DNA of 64,000 nucleotides from Rhodoferax fermentans. GTDB lineage: Bacteria; Pseudomonadota; Gammaproteobacteria; Burkholderiales; Burkholderiaceae_C. This document shows, in pieces, positions 26,733 to 35,901 of the stretch. Below the pieces are notes generated by a model. It did not search any database and had not been told where the DNA came from. It worked only from the letters and a program-made list of their open reading frames with translations. Within the stretch, counting starts at the first letter, position 1. Each line of letters opens with the position of its first letter. A program made the translations under genes and the position numbers. The stretch lies in assembly GCF_002017865.1 (NCBI RefSeq), contig NZ_MTJN01000002.1, positions 2,418,001-2,482,000 on the forward strand, in the 5' to 3' direction.

Positions 26733-26764
26733 AAAAAAAGCACCGCTGATACGGTGCTTTTTTT
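26733..26764 (+). terminator. Rho-independent terminator of the PEP-CTERM gene
   Basis: Stem AGCACCG (26739-26745) / CGGTGCT (26752-26758) with a six-base loop, preceded by A7 and followed by a T7 run. The A-run on the other side makes it work in both directions, although family-A repeat DNA lies between it and the convergent alanine dehydrogenase gene. Confidence 0.92.
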
Positions 26765-26772
26765 ATGTCTTT

Positions 26773-26816
26773 TTGGCCTCTAGCCCTTATTTTATAAGGG
26801 CTGATAGGTATGCAAT
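26773..26816. repeat. Palindromic repeat, family A, downstream of alanine dehydrogenase
   Basis: The best-formed copy of the family: AGCCCTTAT (26782-26790) and ATAAGGGCT (26794-26802) around TTT, with GGCCTCT before and GATAGGTATGCAA after. It ends at the alanine dehydrogenase stop codon. Confidence 0.78.
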
Positions 26817-27929
26817 TTATAGCATTGTGTCGGCGCTGACGTAGTCATATCCCAGGTCTCGCGCCACGGCTTCGTAGGTGATTTTGCCGTCACACACATT
26901 CAAACCAGCCTTGAGATGCGGGTTGTCGCGCAGGGCCTGTTTCCAGCCTTTGTTGGCCAGTGCCACCGCGTGGCTTATGGTGGCGTTGTTCAACGCAAAG
27001 GTGCTGGTGCGCGCCACAGCGCCAGGCATGTTGGCCACGCAGTAGTGCACCACATCACCCACCAGGTAGGTTGGCTCGGCATGGGTGGTGGCGTGGCTGG
27101 TCTCGAAGCAGCCGCCTTGGTCAATGGCCACATCGACCACCACGGCGCCCGGTTTCATGCGACTGATCATGTCGCGCGTGACCAGCTTGGGTGCGGCCGC
27201 ACCAGGGATCAGCACACCACCTACCACCAGGTCGGCACCCAGCACAGCGTCTTCCACACTCTGGGCGTTGGAGTACACGGTGTGGATGCGGTTGCCAAAC
27301 ACCAAGTCCAGGGCACGCAGGCGGTCCACATTCTTGTCCAGCACGGTCACTCTGGCACCCACACCGACGGCCATCTGTAATGCATGGGTACCCACCACAC
27401 CCGCGCCCAAGATCACCACGTGGCCCGCAGGCACGCCCGGTACACCACCCAGCAAAATGCCCATGCCGCCCTTGCTCTTTTCCAGATGTGTGGCACCGGC
27501 CTGAATCGCCATGCGTCCTGCCACTTCACTCATGGGCGCCAGCAGCGGCAGGCCACCACCCGGGCCGGTGATGGTTTCGTAAGCGATACACACCGCGCCA
27601 GACTTCACCAGTGCAGCGGTCTGCTCGGGGTCGGGCGCCAGATGCAGATAGGTGTACAAAATTTGTCCGGGGCGCAACATCGCGCATTCATCGGGCTGGG
27701 GTTCTTTGACCTTGACGATCATGTCGGCCGTGGCAAATACTTCAGCAGCGGTGCTCACCAGCTTGGCACCAGCCGCCTGGTACTGCGCGTCGCTCAGGCT
27801 AATGGCGGCGCCGGCGCCGGACTGCACCAGCAGCTGGTGGCCGTGGCTGGAGAGCTCACGTACGCTGGCCGGGGTCAGTCCGACGCGGTATTCATGGTTT
27901 TTGATTTCCTTGGGTAGTCCGATCAGCAT
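26817..27929 (-). CDS. ald: Alanine dehydrogenase
   Basis: This 370-residue enzyme reversibly deaminates L-alanine to pyruvate with NAD+. The start is the ATG at 27929 ([18 protein letters not shown]), the usual beginning of the family; the frame extends upstream without homology. Substrate-binding residues are in IVKVKEPQ and YLHLAPD, the NAD motif is [10 protein letters not shown], and [15 protein letters not shown] and [10 protein letters not shown] are conserved. It is an ordinary metabolic gene inside the locus, on the minus strand between the PEP-CTERM unit and the ligase-like gene. Confidence 0.96.
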   Translation of the reverse strand: MLIGLPKEIKNHEYRVGLTPASVRELSSHGHQLLVQSGAGAAISLSDAQYQAAGAKLVSTAAEVFATADMIVKVKEPQPDECAMLRPGQILYTYLHLAPDPEQTAALVKSGAVCIAYETITGPGGGLPLLAPMSEVAGRMAIQAGATHLEKSKGGMGILLGGVPGVPAGHVVILGAGVVGTHALQMAVGVGARVTVLDKNVDRLRALDLVFGNRIHTVYSNAQSVEDAVLGADLVVGGVLIPGAAAPKLVTRDMISRMKPGAVVVDVAIDQGGCFETSHATTHAEPTYLVGDVVHYCVANMPGAVARTSTFALNNATISHAVALANKGWKQALRDNPHLKAGLNVCDGKITYEAVARDLGYDYVSADTML

Positions 27930-28081
27930 GGCAGGCTTTCGTGGGTTGGGAAAACACGCAGTGTGTAACAAGCGATTCGGGAGTGGAACCAAGATCAAAC
28001 TTTGCCGGGTGACATTCGCGGGGCTAATGGTGCGGGGTGAATGCAAGGTGCCATCGGCGGTTTTCAGACGTCCCATTTGCG

Positions 28082-30688
28082 CTACTGAAATTTTCGGGGC
28101 ACCTCCGGGCGGCTTAGGGCTATCAGTAGAAATAGGTAAAACAAAAACGCTACCCGGGGCACATCCAGCAGGCTGTCAAACAGACCCACCACACCAAAGC
28201 TCAGCACGGCCCCCGCGATGGCTGGGGCCAGCGGATGGTCTTTGGCTGCGCCTACGCTCACCCGCCACAAAACCACGGCGGTCAGCGCTGAAAAGAGCAG
28301 CAGGCCCAGCCAGCCTTGATCAAAAATCAAATTCATCCCCAGGTTTTTGATGTGCCAAGGCAGGTGATACCGGTCGCTGGTAAAAAACCAATGCGCCAGA
28401 CCATCATCGAACCCCGGGTTGGCCAGCAGTTCCACCCCGGTAGTGGTGCGCAGATGCAGGTTGTCCAACTCCACCACGCGGACGTTCGATCGCACTGACA
28501 CCGAAAACATCAACAGCCGTGGCGCATACCAATCCCCGCGCGACAGCTTGGCAGTGGGCATGGGCAGTTCAAAGTGTTGCCATTCATTGGCCTTGCCCTT
28601 GACGTTCAAGCTTGCAGACGGGCAGGCCCAATACTCGGCGTAAAGCAAATGCTTAGGGCAGGCTTCAAAGCCCAGCACCGCATCCTGGTCAGCCCTCACA
28701 TCCACAGTTAGCACAGCATCCGCCTGGGGTAACCCAATGCGTTGCGAAAACCGCAACGGCGCGCCGCTGGCCAAAGTATGGTGCCCGCCTGACAGCACCA
28801 GCACGGCATTGTCAGCCTCCTGCACCACCCGGTAGTCCCCCATACGCATTTCAGGCGGGCCGTCTATCAAATTGCTGGCCGGGTAGCGCCCCAGTCCACG
28901 CCCCAACATGAAAGCCTCGTCGCTGTCGCCCAGCATCTTCAAGCCCGCCTGCCAATGCAGAATGCGGCCCCGCAAATCTTGCCTGCCTGTTTCAAAGCGG
29001 TTGCCAATGTAGTCACCCCCGCTGAGCACGCCCACCAAGGTCAGCGCCATCAGCATGCAGCCCGCCACTGTGGCCTGCCACACCAGCGTGCCAGGCCACA
29101 GTGGTTTCTTGGCGCAGCCAAGGATTGGCAAAATTAATAGCAGCCCACCCAATACCAACGGGGCCCGCAGCAGCTCTGTGCCCTCACCCCAGTTCAGATA
29201 GACAAGCCCTGCACCCAGCACCGTCAGCCCATAACATGCCAGCGCCACCACCGCCACCCAGTTGCCTACTCGCGCCCGGCGCCGCTGCCACAGTGCCAGC
29301 CCTAGCGCGGCCATCGTCCCGACGAAACCCAGCGCATAGCTCACATAACTGCTTTTGCCAACCACGGCAAAAGCCGCAAGCGCCGCCGCTGCCAGCACCG
29401 TGCCCAGCAGCCCCGCCTGCAGCCAGCTTGCCGCGCGCAAGCCTTGTACCAAGCCCCCCAGCGCCAGCAGCGCCAGCATGGTGCCCATTAGTGCCAGTGT
29501 GCCGCGATACCCACCCACCGGAAACCACCAAGCGGCAGCCGCTGCATACAGCCCCACCACCACCACCCCATTCCAGATGGCTTTGGCCTGATAAATCGGT
29601 GCCCCATGGGCTGGAAACTCTTGTGCAGGCAAGCGCGCCTGCTGGCGCATATGCAGCCACAGCATCACGGCCACGCCCACCGGTAGCGCCATGTAAACCC
29701 CGCGCGAAAACGTCGTCAAACTGGCATACACCCCCAAGCCCAGCGCAACCAGGGCACCTGCCACAGCCAACTGCCTGCGTGCCACCAGCAACAGCCATAC
29801 GGCAAACGGCATGGTCAGGGCCAGAAACCCGTCCAGCGCGGCCCCCCCCACGTGCATCTCCCAAAACAAACCCGTGGTCCGGTAGTCCGTGGCAAAGTTA
29901 AGCAGCCCGGTAAACCCCAGACGCTCCCAAATGGTGGTGAGGGCAGCACCGGCTAAGCCCAGTGCCATGCCCACCGCCAGCAGGGCCGTCGCGCTTGCGC
30001 CCCCGCTATGCACCACGGCTGTCATTGCGGGCGTGACCAGCAATCCATGACTGCCAACTGCATGGATGCCGGATCGTGGTCCGGCATGACAGTCGGCGCT
30101 TGCCGTGCGACCGCGCTCGGCATGCCAGCGCAGGGTTGCACGCCACAGTGGCCACAGCAGCAGGGCCAGCAGCAAGCTCTTGGCCAGGCGCAAGCTGTTC
30201 ATGGGCTCGTGGTAACCCTGGAACCAGCCAAACACAAAACCGCCCGCATCTGCAAAACCCCGCCCCATAGACCACAGCACTGACAGCACCAGCAGGCTCA
30301 CCAGCACCCCGCCCAGCAGGCCACTTTTAGTAGCACCCGGCCCTTTATTTGATTGGGCTAGAGGCATAAAAGGCTTGTAAGCCAAGCGCCCATAACCCGC
30401 AGCGGCCGCTGTCAGCAGCAACATGTCGAACTCTTCAAAAGTGAGCCAACCCGTCCAGGGAGCCCAGCCTATCAGTGGCAGCGCAGCGGGCACCAGCACC
30501 AGCCAGAGCCAGGGCCACCGCACCATGGCTGCCCCCAGCGCCAGCAGCGTGCCAAGCGCCAAAGCACCCCCCAGTGGGTAATGCCATGCCAGCCAAAGCG
30601 CTGCCAAGCCCGCCAGCAGGGCAAGGCTGCCATAAGCCAGCCGACTGGCTAACTGGGTGCGCGGGCGGTGCAAAGTGTCCAAGCTCAT
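28082..30688 (-). CDS. Wzy/O-antigen-ligase-like membrane protein with periplasmic domain (copy 2, long)
   Basis: This 868-residue polytopic protein is a paralogue of 7223-9193. Shared landmarks in order: GWLTFEEFDMLLL, FWEMHVGGAALD, TTFSRGVYM, GRGLGRYPASNL, a beta-rich soluble loop ending near NPGFDDGLAHWFF, PWHIKNLGMNLI and LLDVPRVAFLFY. It is about 210 residues longer because of extra membrane segments in the middle and because two palindromic repeats are translated inside it: one at 30327-30378 (segment LAQSNKGPGATKS) and one at 30019-30092 (segment DCHAGPRSGIHAVGSHG). Both sit in loops that are short in the paralogue. It is divergent from the beta-helix gene. Polymerase or ligase function is inferred from fold only. 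Confidence 0.82.
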   Translation of the reverse strand: MSLDTLHRPRTQLASRLAYGSLALLAGLAALWLAWHYPLGGALALGTLLALGAAMVRWPWLWLVLVPAALPLIGWAPWTGWLTFEEFDMLLLTAAAAGYGRLAYKPFMPLAQSNKGPGATKSGLLGGVLVSLLVLSVLWSMGRGFADAGGFVFGWFQGYHEPMNSLRLAKSLLLALLLWPLWRATLRWHAERGRTASADCHAGPRSGIHAVGSHGLLVTPAMTAVVHSGGASATALLAVGMALGLAGAALTTIWERLGFTGLLNFATDYRTTGLFWEMHVGGAALDGFLALTMPFAVWLLLVARRQLAVAGALVALGLGVYASLTTFSRGVYMALPVGVAVMLWLHMRQQARLPAQEFPAHGAPIYQAKAIWNGVVVVGLYAAAAAWWFPVGGYRGTLALMGTMLALLALGGLVQGLRAASWLQAGLLGTVLAAAALAAFAVVGKSSYVSYALGFVGTMAALGLALWQRRRARVGNWVAVVALACYGLTVLGAGLVYLNWGEGTELLRAPLVLGGLLLILPILGCAKKPLWPGTLVWQATVAGCMLMALTLVGVLSGGDYIGNRFETGRQDLRGRILHWQAGLKMLGDSDEAFMLGRGLGRYPASNLIDGPPEMRMGDYRVVQEADNAVLVLSGGHHTLASGAPLRFSQRIGLPQADAVLTVDVRADQDAVLGFEACPKHLLYAEYWACPSASLNVKGKANEWQHFELPMPTAKLSRGDWYAPRLLMFSVSVRSNVRVVELDNLHLRTTTGVELLANPGFDDGLAHWFFTSDRYHLPWHIKNLGMNLIFDQGWLGLLLFSALTAVVLWRVSVGAAKDHPLAPAIAGAVLSFGVVGLFDSLLDVPRVAFLFYLFLLIALSRPEVPRKFQ
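30019..30092. repeat. Palindromic element, family B, in frame inside ligase-like gene
   Basis: A 74-base element with terminal inverted repeats CTGTCAT (30019-30025) and ATGACAG (30086-30092) and an inner hairpin TGCCGGA-TCGTGG-TCCGGCA (30067-30086). It is translated on the minus strand as a roughly 25-residue insertion absent from the paralogue at 7223-9193. A second, shorter copy with the identical loop is at 53905-53937. Confidence 0.75.
30327..30378. repeat. Palindromic repeat, family A (diverged), in frame inside ligase-like gene
   Basis: Contains TTAGTAGCACCCGGCCCTTTA and TTGGGCTAGAGGCATAAAA, recognisable as the family core with a mismatched stem. It encodes the loop LAQSNKGPGATK; the paralogue has an unrelated loop at this place. 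Confidence 0.6.
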
Positions 30689-30748
30689 GCCAACAATGGT
30701 AAGAGTGAACGCCCTGCGTCTTGCACCAGTGGTACTATTTTTTGTCTT

Positions 30749-32218
30749 ATGTCACGCACACCACACCCCTATCGGCCTTTGGCCACTGTGTTTACCCTGT
30801 TGGCTTGCACGACTGCGTGGGGTGCCAGCCTGTACCCTGCGCCCGAGTACCTGGGTGACATTCGCCGCAATGCCCAGGGCGACATCATTACCGTGCCCCC
30901 CCCAGAGCCGAAGGTGCCACCTGCTGCTGCGCCACCCGTTGCTCCACCGCCACCCACGGCAAAGCCAGCTGCTGCACCCCCACCAGTGCAACCCCGCCTG
31001 GCCAAGCCCACTGCCAAGCCCAGCCCACCCCAATCAGCCATTGAGCCATTGGCAACTGGGCCAACTGATGCCCGGGTTTTGCGCGTGGGGCCAGCGCAAG
31101 CATTCAGCAGCATTGCTGCCGCTGCTGCAAAAGCCAAAGACGGCGACACCGTAGAAATAGACGCGGGCGACTATGTGGGCGATGTTGCCGTCTGGAACCA
31201 GAACCGCCTGACACTGCGCGGCATGGGTGGCCCAGTCAAACTTATGGCCGGTGGCAAAAGCGCCCAGGGCAAAGCCATCTGGGTCATTCGGGGCACCGAC
31301 GTGCTGGTAGAAAACATTCAATTCAGCGGGGCCAAAGTGCGCGACGGCAATGGTGCCGGCATCCGCTTTGAAGCAGGGCGGCTCACCGTCAAGAACTGCA
31401 CCTTTACCCACAACGAAAACGGCATACTTACCGCCAATGAAGCCCAAGCCGAACTGGTGATAGAAAACAGCGAGTTTGGTTACAACGGCGCGGGCGATGG
31501 CTACAGCCACAACCTGTATGTGGGTCATATCAAAAAGTTCACCGTTACCGGCAGCTACTTTCACCACGCCAAAACCGGCCACCTGCTCAAAAGCCGTGCC
31601 TCTGAAAACCTCATCTTTTACAACCGGCTAACCGATGAAACGGGTGGCACCGCCAGTTATGAGCTGGACCTGCCCAACGGCGGGCTGGCCTATGTGGTGG
31701 GCAACATCGTGCAGCAATCATCCACCACCAGCAACAACTACCTCATCACTTTTGGCGAAGAGGGCTACACCGGGCCACACAACGAGCTTTACCTGAACCA
31801 CAACACACTGGTAGACGACTCGGCCAACGGCGGTTTCTTTTTGCGCTATGCGCCTGGCTTGCAGCGCCTTTTGGCAGCAAACAATATGCTGGTGGGCGAC
31901 GGCCCTCTGGACGGTAGCTTGAAAAAGCGCGGGCTTGACCTGGTGCAATCGCTGCTGGCGGACAAACCTGCTTTAGCGCCAAGCGGACCAGCCGCCCAGA
32001 TTGACATCAGCCACAACGTCAATGCCGATTGGAGCGACTTTATACAGGCCAGCCGGTTTGATTACCGGCCAAAAGGTGGGACTTTTAGTGCCTTCAAGCC
32101 ACGCAAGCTAGATCCAGTTAACGGTGTCAGTATGCAGTTGAGCCAGATTTTCGCACAGCCAGTTGGTATTCGGCAACTTATCCTGGCCCCACAGTACCCT
32201 GGTGCCGTACAGCCTTAG
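30749..32218 (+). CDS. Secreted right-handed parallel beta-helix protein
   Basis: This 489-residue protein has a hydrophobic leader (VFTLLACTTAWGA; Sec signal or a weak lipobox at LLAC), a proline/alanine-rich linker at about residues 60-120 (for example APPPVQPRLAKPTAKP), then a beta-helix of pectate-lyase type to about residue 420. Coils are visible as repeats such as VLVENIQFSGAKV, LTVKNCTFTHNENGI and LVIENSEFGYNGAGDG. SYSHNLYVGH and FHHAKTGHLLKS look like a substrate-facing site. Such proteins bind or modify (lyase or epimerase) polysaccharide in the periplasm or outside. The ATG at 30749 is preferred over one at 30668. Divergent from the long ligase-like gene. Confidence 0.83.
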   Translation: MSRTPHPYRPLATVFTLLACTTAWGASLYPAPEYLGDIRRNAQGDIITVPPPEPKVPPAAAPPVAPPPPTAKPAAAPPPVQPRLAKPTAKPSPPQSAIEPLATGPTDARVLRVGPAQAFSSIAAAAAKAKDGDTVEIDAGDYVGDVAVWNQNRLTLRGMGGPVKLMAGGKSAQGKAIWVIRGTDVLVENIQFSGAKVRDGNGAGIRFEAGRLTVKNCTFTHNENGILTANEAQAELVIENSEFGYNGAGDGYSHNLYVGHIKKFTVTGSYFHHAKTGHLLKSRASENLIFYNRLTDETGGTASYELDLPNGGLAYVVGNIVQQSSTTSNNYLITFGEEGYTGPHNELYLNHNTLVDDSANGGFFLRYAPGLQRLLAANNMLVGDGPLDGSLKKRGLDLVQSLLADKPALAPSGPAAQIDISHNVNADWSDFIQASRFDYRPKGGTFSAFKPRKLDPVNGVSMQLSQIFAQPVGIRQLILAPQYPGAVQP

Positions 32219-32249
32219 GAACGCAGCCACGGGGCCGCACGCCAGCATT

Positions 32250-33014
32250 TCAGCCCGGAAAAAAAATAAAGTTGTTCACGTAAGTCCCCACCCTGGAAAC
32301 ATTTTGAATGTTTTCACGGGGCTGATGGATTTGGGTTCGGAAAGACGTGATTGACTGTGGCAAGCCGTTCAACAAGAACATCCCCGCATAACCCCGCTCC
32401 ATTAAAAAAGCGATAACGTCCTCTGGGGCCTCGAGAGAGTGGCGTTTTTCACTCTCCACAATCAGCACCGGCCTGTCCCGCTCAATCAACTGCGTAGCGC
32501 CTCGCAAAACGGCCATCTCGTGCCCCTCGACGTCGATTTTTATGAGCCCCACTGGCTCTGTGATGGCGGTATCGATGCGTACGCGTGAACACTGCACAAG
32601 CTCCACCCGCGTGGAGCCCTCAAGTGGATTGCCGGATTCGAGTGTTGACGTGCCATGCATTTGCAATTGGCCCTTGTAGGGTATGCGTAGTTCTGCAGTA
32701 CCGTCCGTGTCCGAAACAGCTGACTCATGTACCACCACGTTTGATCTCAACTTGGCGCGCAAATCTGCTGCCATCCAGGGAATAGGCTCAAAGCAATGCA
32801 CCCGCTTACAAAGCTGCGACAAGCGGCCAGCATAAAAACCCTCATTGGCACCCACATCTACAGCCGCTCTTGCCGGGTCCACTAGATGATCCAGCATGAA
32901 ATACTCGGGTTCAAAATTCTGCCAGCGCTGCATACGCCACAGCCGAATATCGAATGCGCGGCGCGGCCCGCTAATGGCACTTGCCAGATCAAGTAAGCTC
33001 GAAACCAAGAACAT
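32250..33014 (-). CDS. FkbM-family methyltransferase
   Basis: This 254-residue protein is an SAM-dependent O-methyltransferase of the FkbM family, often acting on sugars of surface polysaccharides. The SAM site is AAVDVGANEGFYAG (about residues 50-63), followed by HCFEPIPW, then VGLIKIDVEGHEMAVLRGA (about 167-185) and PVLIVESEKRH, all in the usual order. The ATG at 33014 is used. It is convergent with the beta-helix gene (31 bp) and divergent from the glycosyltransferase at 33201. The 186 bp upstream show no motif that I recognise. Confidence 0.92.
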   Translation of the reverse strand: MFLVSSLLDLASAISGPRRAFDIRLWRMQRWQNFEPEYFMLDHLVDPARAAVDVGANEGFYAGRLSQLCKRVHCFEPIPWMAADLRAKLRSNVVVHESAVSDTDGTAELRIPYKGQLQMHGTSTLESGNPLEGSTRVELVQCSRVRIDTAITEPVGLIKIDVEGHEMAVLRGATQLIERDRPVLIVESEKRHSLEAPEDVIAFLMERGYAGMFLLNGLPQSITSFRTQIHQPRENIQNVSRVGTYVNNFIFFPG

Positions 33015-33200
33015 GATTGACCACTCCTACCTGCTAGGGTTACAGGCGACTATTGCGCAGCACGTTAGCATAGAACGATGGCCAGTTGTCTAACTCGCCT
33101 CGGGCAGTGACGTCAATGCTTGGCCACAGCGTAAAGATAGAATGAAATTTCAATAGTAGTGCCAGCATCCTCAAATGCGTCGGGTCGCAAGACCTCCCCC

Positions 33201-34187
33201 ATGCTCATATCCGTCATCGTCCCCACCAGAAACCGGCCGCATCTGCTCAAGCAGGCGCTGGCTGGGATCATGGCGCAAACCTACGCGGACTTTCAGGTTC
33301 ACGTGGTTGATGATTCATCGGATGAACAAACCCTGCAAGCCTACAAGGCGGTCTGGCAAAGCCTTGACAACCGATTCAAATTACATAGCATTGGTGGCAA
33401 TGGCTACAAGGGCTTGGGTCCTTCTTTATCCAGAAATTACGGGCTGAAACAAGCCGCCGGCACCGTTGTTGCATTTTGTGATGATGACGACACTTGGGTG
33501 GCACCCAACCACCTTGCAGTTATGGCCGAAGAATTTGGCCGTAACAGTCAACTTGATATGTACATTGCCAACCAACGGGCCGTGTCGGCCAGCGGGGCTG
33601 TCAATGCCAACTGGTTTACGAGATTGCCTCAAATATTAAACAACAGGCCCAAGACTTCTGAAAACGGCTACGCCGTGTCTGCTGAAGACCTGTGCAACAG
33701 CGGCGGTTTTGCTCACCTGAACATGCTGGCGCTCAGGAAGACCATCACCGATCAAATTGGCGGTTTTTGGGAGCGATTGAGTTACGAAGAAGATCGCGAT
33801 TTTTTTTGGCGAGCGCTAGGCGCAAGCCAGGGCATTTTCTTCAATCCGGCAACGGTTGCGCAGCACAACGTGCCCGACGCGGCGCTGCAAATCAACCAAT
33901 CAACCCAGCACACGTGGGTGGAGCGTTGGTTAGTGGCTGTGTTGGTGTCGCAACACATCTGCGCGACCGTAGCCAACCCGCAGATCACGCGCCTAGCCAT
34001 GCAGTATGAGGGTGACCTGTTGCGAAAACTTGCGCTGCACTTTGGGCAAACTGGGCACCCAACAGCGGCATGGCAGTTTGCACTGCGGGCGCTGGCTGCC
34101 CGTTTCTCGTTCAAATGGGCGGCTCACACCGCCTTGCTGTTGACAAAGCATGCCCTGCGTGCTGGCCGCCGTGATGCCACGTTATAA
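33201..34187 (+). CDS. Glycosyltransferase family 2
   Basis: This 328-residue GT-A enzyme starts at the ATG at 33201 (MLISVIVPTRNRPHLL). The nucleotide-sugar binding residues are in VVDDSSDEQT and the metal-binding stretch is AFCDDDDTW near residue 97. The acceptor half carries LSYEEDRDFFWRAL. It probably adds a sugar to the lipid-linked repeat unit in the cytoplasm. The ATP-grasp gene begins 14 bases before its stop, so the two are co-transcribed and coupled. Confidence 0.92.
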   Translation: MLISVIVPTRNRPHLLKQALAGIMAQTYADFQVHVVDDSSDEQTLQAYKAVWQSLDNRFKLHSIGGNGYKGLGPSLSRNYGLKQAAGTVVAFCDDDDTWVAPNHLAVMAEEFGRNSQLDMYIANQRAVSASGAVNANWFTRLPQILNNRPKTSENGYAVSAEDLCNSGGFAHLNMLALRKTITDQIGGFWERLSYEEDRDFFWRALGASQGIFFNPATVAQHNVPDAALQINQSTQHTWVERWLVAVLVSQHICATVANPQITRLAMQYEGDLLRKLALHFGQTGHPTAAWQFALRALAARFSFKWAAHTALLLTKHALRAGRRDATL

Positions 34188-35877
34188 AGCACTGGTTATT
34201 GGCGACGACACCCGTAGCTTTTTGGCTACAGTGCGTTCGCTGGGCAGGCAGAGTATTGAGGTGCATGCAGCGCCTTATTTCATGGTGGCGCCTGCTCTCC
34301 AGTCAAAGTACATCACCGAAGTGCATCGCCTACCGTACTACTTGAACGGTGGCGCTGATTGGTTGCAAGCCATTCAGCAACTGGTGTCAGCTCAGCGGTT
34401 TGACATCATCATCCCTTGTGAAGAGCGTAGCCTGCTGCCGCTTTACAAACATCAGCATGAGTTGCCAAGCACCTGCGTATTGGCCATTCCGAACCACCAG
34501 GCACTTGACGCATTTTTCGACAAACTGAACACTCGGCAGCTGGCTACCCAACTCGATGTACCGGTAGCCAAAGGCAGGCCGCTTTCAGAACACGACACAA
34601 CAGAGTCGATATTGGCCGAACTACGGCTGCCAATCGTGGTGAAGCAACGCAAGTCCTATTCATGGCCCGACCTGTACGTCAGAACTAGCGTCAAGTTCAT
34701 CGAGTCACGCACCCAACTTGATAGCATGCTACCCAGTCTTATCAAGGGCTGCAGCGACTTTTTCTTTGAAGAAATCTTTGCAGGGCGTGGCCTGGGCGTG
34801 TCGGTTTTATGCCAGGAGGGTGATGTGTTGCAGGCCTTTGAGCACCACCGCGTGCACGAGTTGAGTGGGAGCAGTTACTACCGTAAGAGTGTGCCGCTCG
34901 ACCCCCACCGGCTGGCCGCCGTCAAGAGAATGGTCAAGGCGGTAGCCTATACCGGTGTTGCCATGTTCGAGTTCAAACTCGATGAACAAACAGGCACCTG
35001 GATTTTGCTGGAGGTTAACGCACGCCCCTGGGGGTCTTTGCCTTTGCCTGTATCACTTGGGGTGGACTTCCCGTACCAACTGTTCACCCTGCTAGTATTG
35101 AAAACGACACCGCCTGCCGTTGCTTACCGCCCCAACGTCTATGGGCGGAACTTTTTCCCTGATCTGTGGCAGTTGCGGGCGATCATTGCGGAGCCGCTGG
35201 CGGACAAGCCCAGAAAACTGATCACGGTTGCCAAATGGGCAGCGAGTTTTTTCAGACCAGTGATTGGGCGTGAGCATCATGACGTATTCACCTGGGATGA
35301 CCCCCGCCCCGCATGGCTTGAGCTGAAGCAGTTTGTGCAAGAAAGGCGAAACTCGCCTCCACCGCGAACAGAATCAGTGCTGCAGCGCCTCCGGTTCTTG
35401 CAACGCAAGAAGCAGGCTGCCATTCAAATTGCATTTATATGCCAAGGCAATATTTGCCGTAGCCCCTATGCCCAGATAAAGGCTTCAGAGATCTTTTTGC
35501 ACGATAAAAACAGATTCATATTCTGCTCCGCTGGCATGTTGCCCCGCAATCAAAGAGCCTCACCACCGCATGCAGTGGATGCAGCTGCTAGCAGACTGGT
35601 AGATCTGCGAAATCATCGTTCAACCCACGCTAACGAAGATTTAATCAAAAATTCAGATTTATTTATTATTTTTGACAAAAAAAACTATGATAGTTTCCAA
35701 GCGAGATACCCCGAAAGGGTAAACGATGTCTTCTTTATATCTGATGCCGTAGAGATCACCCCAAAATTGAAAATAATTGACGATCCTGATGGGTTGAGTA
35801 TTGAAATCTTTCAAAAAACATATTTAGAGATAGATGGCTTTCTATATCAGATTTTGTCTGAAATTGAAAAAAGTTAA
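34174..35877 (+). CDS. ATP-grasp ligase fused to a low-molecular-weight phosphatase domain
   Basis: This 567-residue protein joins two enzymes. Residues 1-300 form an ATP-grasp domain: KALVIGDDTRSFL, IIPCEERSLLPLY, PIVVKQRKSYSW (ATP lysine), DFFFEEIFAGRGLGVSV and the metal-binding ILLEVNARPWGSLP. After a linker to about residue 415 a phosphatase domain follows with P-loop CQGNICRS and the acid motif IDDPDG; CX5R is intact. The ATP-grasp part would form an amide or similar bond, perhaps on a sugar or peptide; the phosphatase part might regulate or act on an aminoacyl or tyrosine phosphate. The ATG at 34174 is chosen; 34150 is possible. The last 250 codons are clearly more AT-rich than the first part. 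Confidence 0.86.
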   Translation: MPRYKALVIGDDTRSFLATVRSLGRQSIEVHAAPYFMVAPALQSKYITEVHRLPYYLNGGADWLQAIQQLVSAQRFDIIIPCEERSLLPLYKHQHELPSTCVLAIPNHQALDAFFDKLNTRQLATQLDVPVAKGRPLSEHDTTESILAELRLPIVVKQRKSYSWPDLYVRTSVKFIESRTQLDSMLPSLIKGCSDFFFEEIFAGRGLGVSVLCQEGDVLQAFEHHRVHELSGSSYYRKSVPLDPHRLAAVKRMVKAVAYTGVAMFEFKLDEQTGTWILLEVNARPWGSLPLPVSLGVDFPYQLFTLLVLKTTPPAVAYRPNVYGRNFFPDLWQLRAIIAEPLADKPRKLITVAKWAASFFRPVIGREHHDVFTWDDPRPAWLELKQFVQERRNSPPPRTESVLQRLRFLQRKKQAAIQIAFICQGNICRSPYAQIKASEIFLHDKNRFIFCSAGMLPRNQRASPPHAVDAAASRLVDLRNHRSTHANEDLIKNSDLFIIFDKKNYDSFQARYPERVNDVFFISDAVEITPKLKIIDDPDGLSIEIFQKTYLEIDGFLYQILSEIEKS

Positions 35878-35901
35878 ATTCATACCGCACTAATTTAACT
35901 T
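35871..35901. terminator. AT-rich hairpin over two convergent stop codons
   Basis: AAGTTAAATT (35871-35880) pairs perfectly with AATTTAACTT (35892-35901) around an 11-base loop. It covers the stop codons of the ATP-grasp fusion and the flippase genes and lacks a GC stem, so it would be a weak bidirectional terminator at best. Confidence 0.4.
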
